From Bacteroidales bacterium (GTDB taxonomy: Bacteria > Bacteroidota > Bacteroidia > Bacteroidales > UBA932): DNA of 37,528 bases. The position numbers and the translations under genes were made by a program. Below the pieces are notes generated by a model, which was not told the origin of the DNA, did no database searches, and saw nothing but the letters and a program-made list of their open reading frames with translations. How positions within the stretch are numbered: the stretch's first letter is position 1; every line of letters starts with the position of its first letter. The stretch lies in contig JAFZRV010000019.1 in assembly GCA_017619655.1 (NCBI GenBank), positions 1-37,528 on the forward strand, in the 5' to 3' direction. Below, in pieces: positions 23,574 to 32,262 of this stretch.

Positions 23574-26326
23574 TAACTGGCGGATTTCTTGAACTGCAGG
23601 ATGTCGCTCAGGGCCGAGGCCTTGGCGGCGATGCGGAAGCTCCAGCTCTCCCACTGGCCGGTCGGGACCCACGACACGGAGATGGCGAAGCAGTGCAGGT
23701 CGTAGGTGGCGCTGATCTGCGTGGTGCTGAGCTTCATCTGGGTCAGGTCGAAACCCGTGTTGATGTTGAAGTTCAGGGCCTTGGTCAGGCGGACCTGGCC
23801 GGCCACGCTGAGGGTCTGGACGTGCTTGTGCTTGATGTCGAGCTGCTCGTTGGCGAACTGGTAGGAGCGCGAATAGGAGTAGTTGTAGTTGAAGCTCAGC
23901 GACCAGGGGATGTTCGGATTGAGGTAGTAGACCCAGCCGCCCGGAATGTATTCGCCCGTGATGGGGTGATAGTACACGCGGGCGTAGTCGGACCCTTCGC
24001 CGCCCTTGTTGCCGCCGCCCTGACCCTGGCCGTTGTGGCCGTCGTTGCCGTTGTACTTGCCGTCGCCGTTGATGGAGTAGGAGAGCGAGGCGCTGGCGTT
24101 GACCAGGCGGGCCGGGATGCCGGTCTTCAGCACGTTGAGCTTGTTGATGCGCTGGCCGTGCTCGTTGATGGCATAGGGGTCGAAGGCCATGTTGCCGTTG
24201 ATGCCGAGCTTGCCGAAGACCGTGGTGCTGGCCGTCAGGTTGATGTTCGACAGGCGCATGGAGTCGGCCAGGAAGTTGTAGGAACCGCTGAGGTTGAGCT
24301 GGTCGATCAGTTTCACCTTCTTGTACTTGTCCTTGGGATTGTCGGGCTCCTTGGCCATGGGGTCGGTGTTCTTCAGCACCTTGGCCTCGAGGTTGTTGGC
24401 GAAGCCGAACGAGAGCGAGGCGTTGCGGCCGGAGCTCGGCGGGGCGTAGAGCTGGCCCGCGTACTTGTTGTAGTCGATGGTGCGTACCACGCCGTCCTTG
24501 TCCGTATATGTATAGGAGGTGTAGCCGTTGAACTTCGTGGCCAGGTTCGGGGTGAACGAGAAACTCACGGTCGGCGTAATCATGTGCCGGATGGCCTGCA
24601 CCTTGCTCCGCTTGCCGAACTGGAACATGCCGTAGATGCGGGTGTTCATGGAGATGCCGCCCGAATAGGTGTGGGTGGCGCCGAAGGTGCTGAACTGGTC
24701 GCCCCAGACGGTTTCCACCTTGTCGGTCTCGGGGTTGTACTGGCGGGACTGCTCCCGGAAGAACCAGTTCATGCCGTAGCTCACGCTCGGGGTGAACTGC
24801 AGGTACTTGAAGAGCGAGAAACCGGGCAGGCCGATCGAGAAGGTGTGGTTCACGCCGTTCTGCATCCGGTTGAGCATGTCCTTGTTGAAGCCGAACTCGC
24901 TGGCCTTGAAGGCCACCTTGTTCTGCAGGGTCGCGCCGTAGCTGAAGGAGATCTGCTCGTAGAGGCGCTCCTTGCCCACGCGGTTCTTCCGCTTGAAGGG
25001 ATAGAAGCGGTTCACGTTGAAGGTGATGTTCGGCAGGGTGAAGCTGTAGGAGCTGTCGCGGGAGTTCTGGCTGTGCAGCAGGTTGGCCGACAGCGAGACG
25101 CCGCTCCAGGTCTTCGACCAGGAGATCGACGAGGAGGCCTGGTTCTGCAGCGCGTCGCTCACGCTGGTGGAGTTGTAGCGGTTGTTCGACGGGCTCGAGA
25201 AGTTGACCGAGGCGCGGAAGGAGGTTCCGGGGCGGGCCTTGGCGTCCTGGGAGTGGCTCCAGTTGATGCCGAAGTTCTTCGATTCGCTGAAGGTGTCGGT
25301 GCCGCGCTCGCCCGTGATGTCGTCGGAGTAGTTGATGGACAGCGAGCCGTCGAAGGCGTAGCGTTTCTTGTAGCGCGAGGTCAGGCGGGCCGCCCACGAG
25401 CCGTAGGAATAGATGTCGCCGGTCAGCGCCAGGTCGAGGTAGTCGCCGATCACCACGGAATAGCCGAAGTCGCGCAGATAGAGGCCGCGGGCGTTCTCCT
25501 CGCCGTAGCTCGGGATCAGGATGCCGCTGGCGCGGTCGGGGCGCTCCGGGACGAAGCCGAAGGGGATGACGACCGGGAGCGGGACGTCGGCGATCACGGC
25601 GTAGGCCGGGCCGAACATGGTGCGCTGCTTGGGCTTGGTCATGACCTTCGCCGCGGTCATCTTCAGGTAGTAGTGCGGGTGCTCGGCGTCGCAGACCGTG
25701 TATTTGCCGCCCGAGATGTTGATGGACTGGTCGGGCATCATCTTGAGCTTTTCGCCCACCAGCTTGCCTTCGTTCTGCTGCGTGGCCATGTTCTTGATGC
25801 GGGCCTTGCGCGTCTCGAAGTTGTAGAACACCTCGTCCATCTCGTAGCTCTTGCCGCCGGTGGTCATCACGGGCCGTCCCGTCACCTCGTTGGTGATGGT
25901 GTCGAGCGATCCTTTGGCGTAGACGACGTTGAGCTTGGTGTTGTAGGCCATGTAGTCGGCCTTGAGCTCCATGTCCTGGTACTTGGCCGTGACGTCGCCG
26001 AAATAGTAGATGATGTTGTTCTCGATGTCCTCCATCACGGAGTCGCGGGCCGTGGAGAAGGCCGGGCGGTCGATCATGCCCTTGGGCTGGACCAGGAGGG
26101 TGTCCGGAACCGGGCGTGCGGTGGAGTCGGGGAGGGCCGGCAGGGCCGTTTCGTCGAGGGTGTCGGGGGCGAATTCCTGTTCGAATACCAGCGAGTCGCG
26201 CACGGCTGCGCGCGTCAGGGTATCCGGCTCCTGGGCCAGGGCCGTCACGCTTCCGGCAAGGAGCAGGAGCAGGACGGCGAGCAGTCCGCGGCACGAGATT
26301 CCGGCTGATATGCTAGTATGGAACAA
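23561..26326 (-). CDS. lptD: LptD-like outer-membrane LPS assembly protein
   Basis: A 921-aa outer-membrane protein of the Bacteroidetes LptD/OstA type that inserts lipopolysaccharide into the outer leaflet. A signal peptide is visible (GLLAVLLLLLAGSVTALAQ). An OstA-like periplasmic domain follows (about 75-230: YYFGDVTAKYQDMELKADYM and similar beta repeats), then a large beta-barrel of alternating aromatic strands to the C terminus. A Gly/Asn-rich loop GKYNGNDGHNGQGQGGGNKG (about 760-780) is a probable extracellular or flexible loop. No ATG or GTG lies near the start; TTG at 26326 gives the natural signal peptide, with an in-frame stop just upstream. It diverges from the amidase gene. Confidence 0.88.
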   Translation of the reverse strand: MFHTSISAGISCRGLLAVLLLLLAGSVTALAQEPDTLTRAAVRDSLVFEQEFAPDTLDETALPALPDSTARPVPDTLLVQPKGMIDRPAFSTARDSVMEDIENNIIYYFGDVTAKYQDMELKADYMAYNTKLNVVYAKGSLDTITNEVTGRPVMTTGGKSYEMDEVFYNFETRKARIKNMATQQNEGKLVGEKLKMMPDQSINISGGKYTVCDAEHPHYYLKMTAAKVMTKPKQRTMFGPAYAVIADVPLPVVIPFGFVPERPDRASGILIPSYGEENARGLYLRDFGYSVVIGDYLDLALTGDIYSYGSWAARLTSRYKKRYAFDGSLSINYSDDITGERGTDTFSESKNFGINWSHSQDAKARPGTSFRASVNFSSPSNNRYNSTSVSDALQNQASSSISWSKTWSGVSLSANLLHSQNSRDSSYSFTLPNITFNVNRFYPFKRKNRVGKERLYEQISFSYGATLQNKVAFKASEFGFNKDMLNRMQNGVNHTFSIGLPGFSLFKYLQFTPSVSYGMNWFFREQSRQYNPETDKVETVWGDQFSTFGATHTYSGGISMNTRIYGMFQFGKRSKVQAIRHMITPTVSFSFTPNLATKFNGYTSYTYTDKDGVVRTIDYNKYAGQLYAPPSSGRNASLSFGFANNLEAKVLKNTDPMAKEPDNPKDKYKKVKLIDQLNLSGSYNFLADSMRLSNINLTASTTVFGKLGINGNMAFDPYAINEHGQRINKLNVLKTGIPARLVNASASLSYSINGDGKYNGNDGHNGQGQGGGNKGGEGSDYARVYYHPITGEYIPGGWVYYLNPNIPWSLSFNYNYSYSRSYQFANEQLDIKHKHVQTLSVAGQVRLTKALNFNINTGFDLTQMKLSTTQISATYDLHCFAISVSWVPTGQWESWSFRIAAKASALSDILQFKKSASYWDK

Positions 26327-26332
26327 AATTCG

Positions 26333-26340
26333 TATATTTG
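26333..26340 (+). promoter_or_regulatory. -7 box for the amidase gene
   Basis: TATATTTG is an exact TAnnTTTG match, 40 bp before the ATG at 26380. It faces the opposing box at 26353-26360. No clear -33 element. Confidence 0.45.
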
Positions 26341-26352
26341 CTAATTAAACGG

Positions 26353-26360
26353 CAAAAATA
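26353..26360 (-). promoter_or_regulatory. -7 box for lptD
   Basis: The minus strand reads TATTTTTG, an exact TAnnTTTG match, 26 bp before the TTG start at 26326. No clear -33 element. Confidence 0.45.
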
Positions 26361-26379
26361 TAAAAAATAAGCAAGTAGT

Positions 26380-27498
26380 ATGCCATCCTGCTCAAATAAA
26401 GCGCCGCTCCGGGCAGCATTGTGCCTGCTGGCCCTGATCGCGCTCCTGACGCTGCCCCGTCCCGTTTCCGCCCAGGAAAGCGGGCTTCGCCTCAAGACCG
26501 TGGTCATCGACGCCGGCCATGGGGGACACGACCCCGGCGCGGTGTCGAAGCAGAGCAAGCTGAGCGAGAAGCAGATCAACCTCGACCTGGCCCAGCGCCT
26601 GGGCGCCCGCATCCAGCAGGAATACCCTGACGTCAAGGTGATTTACACCCGCAAGACCGACAAGTTCGTGGAGCTGGCGGAGCGCGGCAACATCGCCAAC
26701 CGCAACCACGCCGACCTCTTCATATCCATCCACGTCAATTCCGCCAAGTCCACGGCGGCCTCGGGCACCGAGACCTTCGTCATGGGTACCGACAAGAGCG
26801 AGTCGAACATGGCGGTCTGCAAGCGCGAGAACTCCGTGATCCTGCTGGAGGAGGACTATTCCACGACCTACGAGGGCTTCGACCCCGACAACCCGGAGTC
26901 CTACATCATCTTCAACCTGATGCAGAACGCGCATTTCGAGCAGAGCATCGCCTTCGCGTCGCTCGTGCAGCAGCAGTTCATCAGCCAGGGCCCCATCAAG
27001 AAGAGCCGGGGCGTGCGCCAGGCGCCGCTCATGGTCCTCTGGCGGACCACGATGCCTTCCGTCCTGGTCGAGGTGGGCTTCCTTTCCAACAGTTCCGACC
27101 GGACGACGCTCAACAACGCCGACAACCGGCAGAAGATCGCCGACGACATCTTCAACGCCTTCGCCTCGTTCAAGCAGACCTATGATACCGACGGTTCCTT
27201 CTCCTTCGACCCCGCCGTTCTCGGCGGCGACGAGGAAACGGAAGCGGCGGAGGAGAAAGCGGCGGCCCCGGCGGCGGCCATCGTGGGCCCGCACTACGAA
27301 ATCCAGATCCTGGCCTCCTCGAAAAAGTTGAAAAACGGCTCTCCGGAGCTCAAGGGCGTGCTGGAATACCGGGTGCGGTTTATCAACGGTTTTTACAAGT
27401 ATTCTGTTGGTAACTATCCCACGAAAGAGGAGGCGGCGCGCCGTCTTCCGGGCATCCAGAAGAAGTTCCCCGGCGCCTTCGTCGTGAAGGTCGACTGA
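26380..27498 (+). CDS. N-acetylmuramoyl-L-alanine amidase with SPOR domain
   Basis: A 372-aa exported Amidase_3 enzyme (AmiABC family) that cuts the MurNAc-L-Ala bond, usually during cell separation. A signal peptide covers about 1-32. Zinc and catalytic motifs are VVIDAGHGGHDPGA (His47), LFISIHVNS, and SVLVEVGFLSN with the catalytic-type Glu. An Ala/Glu linker follows, then a C-terminal SPOR-like domain (YEIQILASS ... YKYSVGNYPTKEEAARRL) that would bind denuded septal glycan strands. The fused SPOR domain suggests targeting to the division site. It is upstream of dnaA with a 226-bp AT-rich gap. Confidence 0.92.
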   Translation: MPSCSNKAPLRAALCLLALIALLTLPRPVSAQESGLRLKTVVIDAGHGGHDPGAVSKQSKLSEKQINLDLAQRLGARIQQEYPDVKVIYTRKTDKFVELAERGNIANRNHADLFISIHVNSAKSTAASGTETFVMGTDKSESNMAVCKRENSVILLEEDYSTTYEGFDPDNPESYIIFNLMQNAHFEQSIAFASLVQQQFISQGPIKKSRGVRQAPLMVLWRTTMPSVLVEVGFLSNSSDRTTLNNADNRQKIADDIFNAFASFKQTYDTDGSFSFDPAVLGGDEETEAAEEKAAAPAAAIVGPHYEIQILASSKKLKNGSPELKGVLEYRVRFINGFYKYSVGNYPTKEEAARRLPGIQKKFPGAFVVKVD

Positions 27499-27724
27499 AC
27501 CCCTCGCGAATTTTAAGCATTGTTAGGGTGATAAGTCTATAAGCGTCAGTAAAATATGCGTTTTACAACTTGGCAAGTGTCTGATTATCAATATAAAACA
27601 AAAACAGAAAAATTTTTTTCTTGATTGTCAGCACCTTGCATCTTTTTTAAAAAAAACAACAAAAAAAAGTTTTTTTAATCCCCATTTTTTCCCCAATTTT
27701 GTTGTTGGAAAGTAACCTGAACCG
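27499..27724. other. AT-rich intergenic stretch before dnaA
   Basis: Long A and T runs at about 27641-27677 and small palindromes (GTAAAA/TTTTAC at 27549-27566; ACTTGGCAAGT at 27568-27578). I looked for DnaA boxes (TTATCCACA-like) and found no good match on either strand, so an origin here is not supported. The dnaA promoter probably lies here, but no exact TAnnTTTG box is seen. Confidence 0.5.
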
Positions 27725-29161
27725 ATGACTTCCGACAACCCCGTCATAGATGTTTGGAACCGCTGTCTGGAGATTCTCAGGGATAACCTGAACGAAGAGT
27801 CTTTCAAGACCTGGTTTGGCCCGATCAAGCCGATCGCGCTCGATGCGCAGCGGCTGACGATCGAGGTCCCTTCCGACTTTTGGCGCGAGTACATCGAGGA
27901 GCATTTCATCGGCATCCTGAGCAAAGTGCTCCGCCGGGAGATCGGCCCGGGCGTCTCGCTCGTCTACAAGGTCCGCATCCTCGACGACATCTACGTGGAG
28001 GAGCGTCCGAAGGGCGGCAAGCCGCGCAACGCCGAGATTCCTTTCCCCGACATGGGCGACCACTACACCGGCAGCCCCTACGTCATCCCCGGCCTGCGCA
28101 AGCTCAACATCGATCCCTGCCTCAATCCGATCTACAACTTCGAGAACTTCATCGAAGGCTCGTGCAACCGGCTCGGCCGTTCGGCAGGGGAGAGCATCGC
28201 CGCCAACCCCGGCCGCAGCACCTTCAACCCGCTGTTCATCTACGGCGGCCCCGGCCTCGGCAAGACGCACCTGGCCCAGGCCATCGGCATCGCGGTCAAG
28301 GCGCGCTTCCCCGAGAAAGTGGTGCTCTACGTCAGTGCGAACACCTTCCAGAACCAGTATATGAACGCCGCCTGTTCCGCCAAGAGCGCGAACAACGGCA
28401 ACAAGGTGGCCGACTTCCTGCGCTTCTACCAGCTCATCGACGTGCTGATCATTGACGACGTGCAGGATTTCGCCGAGAAGAAAGGCACCCAGGGCGCCTT
28501 CTTCCACATCTTCAACTACCTGCACCAGAGCGGCAAGCAGCTGATCCTCACCTCCGACAAGCCTCCCGTGGAGCTGCAGGGCCTCGACCAGCGCCTGCTT
28601 TCCCGCTTCAAGTGGGGCCTGAACGCGGAGCTGCTGCCGCCGGCCTATGAGACGCGCCTGGCCATTCTCCAGGCCAAATGCGCCCGCGAGGGCGTCACCA
28701 TCTCCGACGACGTGCTGGCCTTCGTGGCCCAGAGCGTCAAGACCAACGTGCGCGAGCTGGAAGGCATCCTCTATTCCCTGATCGCCAACGCCACCTTCAA
28801 CAAGCAGGAGATCACCATGGAGCTCGCCCAGCGCCTGGTCGACCGCGTGGTCACCGACCCGAAGAGCGAGATTACCGTGGGCAAGATCCAGGAAGCCGTC
28901 TGCAACTACTTCAACATCAGCGACGACGTCTTCCTCTCGAAGACGCGCAAGCGCGAGATCGTGCAGGCCCGCCAGATCGCGATGTATCTCAGCCGCAGCC
29001 TGACCAAGACCTCCCTTTCCTCCATCGGCGCCCAGCTGGGCGGAAAGGACCACGCCACCGTGCTCCACGCCTGCAACACGGTGAGCGACCTCATGGACAC
29101 CGACCGCAGTTTCCGCGGTTTCGTCCATGACATCGAGCGGCAGCTCAACAGCCCCGAGTAA
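27725..29161 (+). CDS. dnaA: Chromosomal replication initiator DnaA
   Basis: A 478-aa initiator that binds DnaA boxes at oriC and melts DNA. Domain I (1-90) contains SFKTWFGPIKP. The AAA+ domain has Walker A GGPGLGKTH and Walker B VLIIDDVQ. Domain IV carries the DNA-binding signature IGAQLGGKDHATVLHAC near the C terminus. Domain II is of moderate length. It is full length and in good reading frame. The gene sits between an amidase gene and pepD, away from the dnaN/recF neighbours seen in many other bacteria. Confidence 0.97.
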   Translation: MTSDNPVIDVWNRCLEILRDNLNEESFKTWFGPIKPIALDAQRLTIEVPSDFWREYIEEHFIGILSKVLRREIGPGVSLVYKVRILDDIYVEERPKGGKPRNAEIPFPDMGDHYTGSPYVIPGLRKLNIDPCLNPIYNFENFIEGSCNRLGRSAGESIAANPGRSTFNPLFIYGGPGLGKTHLAQAIGIAVKARFPEKVVLYVSANTFQNQYMNAACSAKSANNGNKVADFLRFYQLIDVLIIDDVQDFAEKKGTQGAFFHIFNYLHQSGKQLILTSDKPPVELQGLDQRLLSRFKWGLNAELLPPAYETRLAILQAKCAREGVTISDDVLAFVAQSVKTNVRELEGILYSLIANATFNKQEITMELAQRLVDRVVTDPKSEITVGKIQEAVCNYFNISDDVFLSKTRKREIVQARQIAMYLSRSLTKTSLSSIGAQLGGKDHATVLHACNTVSDLMDTDRSFRGFVHDIERQLNSPE

Positions 29162-29181
29162 CCAACCGCTAAACATAGTTT

Positions 29182-30615
29182 ATGATGAATACAGAAAAAG
29201 TCTTGCATTTTTTCCGTGAGATCACCCGTATCCCGCGTGAATCCGGTCATGAAGAAAAGATGGTCGCTTACTTGCAGGCGTTCGCGAAGGAGCGCGGACT
29301 CGAATGCAAGACCGACAAGGTCGGCAACGTGATGATTGCCAAGCCGGCCTCGAAGGGCTATGAGGACCGTCCGACGGTGGTGCTCCAAGGCCACACCGAC
29401 ATGGTGTGCGAGAAGAAGAGCACCTCCAACTTCGATTTCTCCAAGGATCCGATCCATTTCGTGATCGAGGACGGCTGGATGGTCGCCCACGACACGACGC
29501 TCGGCGCCGACAACGGCATCGGCGTGGCGTCGGCGATGGCCGTCCTGGACGACGACGCCATCGCGCATCCGCGCGTGGAGTGCCTCTTCACCGTATCCGA
29601 AGAAACGGGCCTGGACGGTGCCCGCGCCGTGAAGAAGGGCTTCATCACGGGCAAGACGCTCATCAACCTCGACGACGAGGACGAGGGCTATTTCTGCGTC
29701 GGCTGCGCCGGCGGCATGGATACGGTCGGTACCTTCACCTACCGTGAGAAAAAGCTGGCGCCGGGCGCCGTGGTGACGAAGTTCACCCTCGGCGGCGGCC
29801 TGGGCGGCCACAGCGGCGACGACATCGACAAGGGCCGTTTCAACGGCGTGCAGCAGGCAGCGCGTTTCCTCAACGAGATCTGGCCGCTCAACGTGGATCT
29901 CTGCAGCATCATCGCCGGCAACAAGCGCAACGCCATCGCGCGGGGCGGTCAGGTCATAGTGGCCATCCCGGCCCGCAACGAGGAGAAAGTCGTCGCGGTG
30001 TTCAACGATCTGGCGGCCCGGCTGAAAGCCGAATATGCCGTCACCGATCCGGGCCTGTATTTCCACGCGGAACCGGTTTCACGGCCGGCCTGCGCGATCG
30101 ACCGGGCGACGGCCGGCCGCGTGATCCGCGCCCTGCTGTCCATCCCGCACGGGGTGGTGGCCATGAGCGCCGACATCCCCGGCCTGATCGAGACCTCGAC
30201 CAATCTCGCCTCCGTCCGGATGGACAGCGGCCACAAGATCGTCGTCGGGACCATGCAGCGCAGCTCGGTCAACAGCCAGCGCGTCTTCCTGTCGCAGCGT
30301 GTTGCCGCAGTACTTGAGCTGGCCGGCGCAAAGGTCAAGCACTCTGATGGTTATCCTGGATGGAAACCGAATATGAATTCGCATGTCAAGGACGTCTGCG
30401 TGGCTTCCTACAAGCGGCTGTTCGGCCGCGAGCCGGTGGTCCGCGCCATCCACGCCGGCCTTGAGTGCGGCCTGTTCACGGAAAAGTTCCCCGACATGGA
30501 CATGATCGCTTTCGGCCCCACGCTCCGCGGCGTGCACGCCCCGGGCGAGAAGCTCGACCTGGCTTCGCTCGACCGTTTCTGGGCTGTCCTGCTCGACGTC
30601 CTTAAATCCCTGTAG
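29182..30615 (+). CDS. pepD: Aminoacyl-histidine dipeptidase (M20C, PepD)
   Basis: A 477-aa zinc dipeptidase of the PepD/Xaa-His family, cytosolic, with broad dipeptidase activity. Metal motifs are LQGHTDMV (His and catalytic Asp), LGADNGIGVA (bridging Asp), VSEETGLDGA (Glu-Glu acid/base and ligand), NLDDEDEG, and IHAGLECGLF near the C terminus. The length is normal. Two ATGs stand in tandem at 29182 and 29185. It follows dnaA by 20 nt and is 2 nt before rpe, so the two enzymes are probably co-transcribed. Confidence 0.93.
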   Translation: MMNTEKVLHFFREITRIPRESGHEEKMVAYLQAFAKERGLECKTDKVGNVMIAKPASKGYEDRPTVVLQGHTDMVCEKKSTSNFDFSKDPIHFVIEDGWMVAHDTTLGADNGIGVASAMAVLDDDAIAHPRVECLFTVSEETGLDGARAVKKGFITGKTLINLDDEDEGYFCVGCAGGMDTVGTFTYREKKLAPGAVVTKFTLGGGLGGHSGDDIDKGRFNGVQQAARFLNEIWPLNVDLCSIIAGNKRNAIARGGQVIVAIPARNEEKVVAVFNDLAARLKAEYAVTDPGLYFHAEPVSRPACAIDRATAGRVIRALLSIPHGVVAMSADIPGLIETSTNLASVRMDSGHKIVVGTMQRSSVNSQRVFLSQRVAAVLELAGAKVKHSDGYPGWKPNMNSHVKDVCVASYKRLFGREPVVRAIHAGLECGLFTEKFPDMDMIAFGPTLRGVHAPGEKLDLASLDRFWAVLLDVLKSL

Positions 30616-30617
30616 CC

Positions 30618-31277
30618 ATGCCCCGCGTCATTGCTCCTTCCATGCTTTCCGCCGACTTCGGCAACCTCGACCGGGATTGCCGCATGGTGAACCGCAGCGC
30701 GGCGGGCTGGTTCCATCTCGACGTGATGGACGGCATCTTCGTTCCGAACATTTCTTTCGGTTTCCCGGTGTGCCAGGCGATCGCCCGGGTGGCGCAGAAG
30801 CCGCTCGACGCGCACCTGATGATCATCGAGCCCTGGACCTATGTGGAGCGCTTCGCGAAGCTGGGCGTCCAGTACCTGAGTTTCCATTATGAGGCCTGCA
30901 ACAGCCGCCGGCTGCGTTCCACCATCCAGCTGGTCCGCGACTGCGGCATGGGTGTCGGCGTGGCCATCAATCCGGAGACGCCGGCCGAGGAGCTGATTCC
31001 CTGGCTGCGGCTGATCGACTATGTGGTCGTGATGGGCGTCCATCCGGGCTACAGCGGGCAGAAGTACATTCCGGAGACGACGGAAAAGGTAGGGGTCCTG
31101 GCGGAGATGATCGCCGCGCAGGGGGCCGACTGCTTCATCGAGGTCGACGGCGGCGTCGGCACGGCGAACATCGCCGAGCTCGAGCGCCTCGGCGCCGGCG
31201 TCTTCGTCGCCGGTTCCGCCGCCTTCTCCTCCGCGAACCCTCTCGCTGCCATCCGCGCCCTCAAGGCCGCGAAATAG
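30618..31277 (+). CDS. rpe: Ribulose-phosphate 3-epimerase
   Basis: A 219-aa TIM-barrel enzyme that interconverts ribulose-5-phosphate and xylulose-5-phosphate in the pentose phosphate pathway. Motifs are APSMLSADFGNL at the N terminus, WFHLDVMDGIFVPNISFG (metal-binding His and Asp), LDAHLMI, FHYEAC, MGVHPGYSGQKY, and IEVDGGV with the catalytic Asp, then FVAGSAAF for phosphate binding. Full length. It is probably co-translated with pepD and ends before a hairpin-rich non-coding block. Confidence 0.95.
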   Translation: MPRVIAPSMLSADFGNLDRDCRMVNRSAAGWFHLDVMDGIFVPNISFGFPVCQAIARVAQKPLDAHLMIIEPWTYVERFAKLGVQYLSFHYEACNSRRLRSTIQLVRDCGMGVGVAINPETPAEELIPWLRLIDYVVVMGVHPGYSGQKYIPETTEKVGVLAEMIAAQGADCFIEVDGGVGTANIAELERLGAGVFVAGSAAFSSANPLAAIRALKAAK

Positions 31278-31774
31278 CGTTTGCGATCGCTCCGGCAGGC
31301 GCATGACTGTGTCTGCTCCTCATGGTTCGCTCCGGGGGCGGAGCTGCGCTTCCGTCCCTTGACGGCTAACTCCTCCCTTTTAGCCTCGCCAAGGCGAGTC
31401 TAACGGTCGTCAAACAGACGCCGTCACGAGACGGGACTCCAGCTTGTCCGCCTTTCTCCCTCCGCTCACAAATCGTCGCATCCACAGTCATGCACTTGCC
31501 TCCGCTCAGCTACGCTTTTCCTACCGCGACACATCATTCCACGACTCATCCTACCGCGACACAACATACCGCGACACAGAAGATTCATCCGTCTCGTCTG
31601 TGTCGCGGGCGTTTTTTTGCGCTTTTCGGCCGAAATCTGCGATCGACACAGATGAAACGGCCTGTTCGTCTGTGTCGCCAACACCGCAACGGCGCACAGG
31701 CGAAATTCTTCGTCATTGTCGGGACGTATTTCGGGGAATCGTGTGTTTTATGTGCAGAAAGACGGAGAAAACAC
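31278..31774. other. Hairpin- and repeat-rich non-coding block
   Basis: 497 bp with no supported gene. Four short hairpins follow one another: GCTCCG/CGGAGC (31329-31344), CCGTC/GACGG (31352-31365), CTCGCC/GGCGAG (31385-31398) and CCGTC/GACGG again (31421-31434). Then TACCGCGACAC occurs three times (near 31522, 31552 and 31567). An inverted CGCGACACAG/CTGTGTCGCG (about 31569-31606) is followed by a T run at 31612-31618, and CGACACAGATGAA/TTCGTCTGTGTCG (about 31645-31678) closes the block. It may hold terminators, a small RNA or a repeat family. Confidence 0.6.
31569..31618 (+). terminator. Candidate terminator built from the CGACAC repeat
   Basis: CGCGACACAG pairs perfectly with CTGTGTCGCG across an 18-nt loop, followed by GGCG and seven T residues. 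It could end the pepD-rpe transcript. Confidence 0.5.
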
Positions 31775-32236
31775 ATGAAAACCTTTTATCAGATCATCGT
31801 GGTTGCTTTGGCGGGATTGCTGACCATGGCGTGTACGGACGTAGGAAGCGCTTATGGCGATTCGTCCTGGTATGGAGAATATGATGCCCGATACGTGGAC
31901 GGGGAGTTCTCGGTCTATACAGTAATGACTTCCATTTTGCTGACATTCTCGGAAGACGGGCAGGAATGCCGCGCTCTCTATGGATCGAAAGGCATAGACG
32001 GCATGATGTGTTACGATAATTATGATTATTTGGGCGCCTCGCAGAGTAAATATGTTGTTCTGTGGTCTTCCTGGAACTCGTTCACGCTTTCGATACCGCT
32101 CGTAGGTCAGCTCGATGGAAGTATGGAACAGGCGATCGTCGTGTATGCCGGAAAGATCACCGGCCGGAAGATGAAATTGGACCTGTTGAGTTGCGACCGG
32201 GTTGAACAGACGATAGAACTGAAGAAAACAGACTAA
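31775..32236 (+). CDS. Small exported lipoprotein, unknown function
   Basis: A 153-aa predicted lipoprotein: MKTFYQIIVVALAGLLTMAC with a lipobox Cys20, then a short Gly/Ser/Asp-rich tether and a beta-rich domain (for example YVDGEFSVYTVMTSILLTF and YVVLWSSWNSFTLSIPLVG). No family recognised. Frames reaching back to 31444 or 31490 run through repeat DNA and are rejected. The stop codon overlaps the -7 box of the sigma-factor gene. It may be a surface or periplasmic protein expressed from its own promoter. Confidence 0.7.
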   Translation: MKTFYQIIVVALAGLLTMACTDVGSAYGDSSWYGEYDARYVDGEFSVYTVMTSILLTFSEDGQECRALYGSKGIDGMMCYDNYDYLGASQSKYVVLWSSWNSFTLSIPLVGQLDGSMEQAIVVYAGKITGRKMKLDLLSCDRVEQTIELKKTD

Positions 32237-32241
32237 CTTTG
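32234..32241 (+). promoter_or_regulatory. -7 box for the ECF sigma operon
   Basis: TAACTTTG is an exact TAnnTTTG match and includes the stop codon of the preceding lipoprotein gene. It lies 29 bp before the GTG start at 32263. Confidence 0.5.
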
Positions 32242-32262
32242 CAGCGAATAATGACGTTGTAA

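Noticed and set aside
23565-26308. Long open frames overlapping lptD on both strands (909 and 871 codons)
   Set aside because: They are low-complexity Arg/Gln/Gly-rich or Val/Gly-rich shadows. The lptD frame has a signal peptide, OstA domain and barrel.
27499-27724. Replication origin next to dnaA
   Set aside because: No convincing DnaA boxes were found on either strand; AT-rich runs alone are not enough.
31520-31680. CRISPR-like spaced CCGCGACAC repeats
   Set aside because: Units are only 9-12 bp, spacing is irregular (about 30 and 15 bp) and inverted copies are present. No cas gene is nearby.
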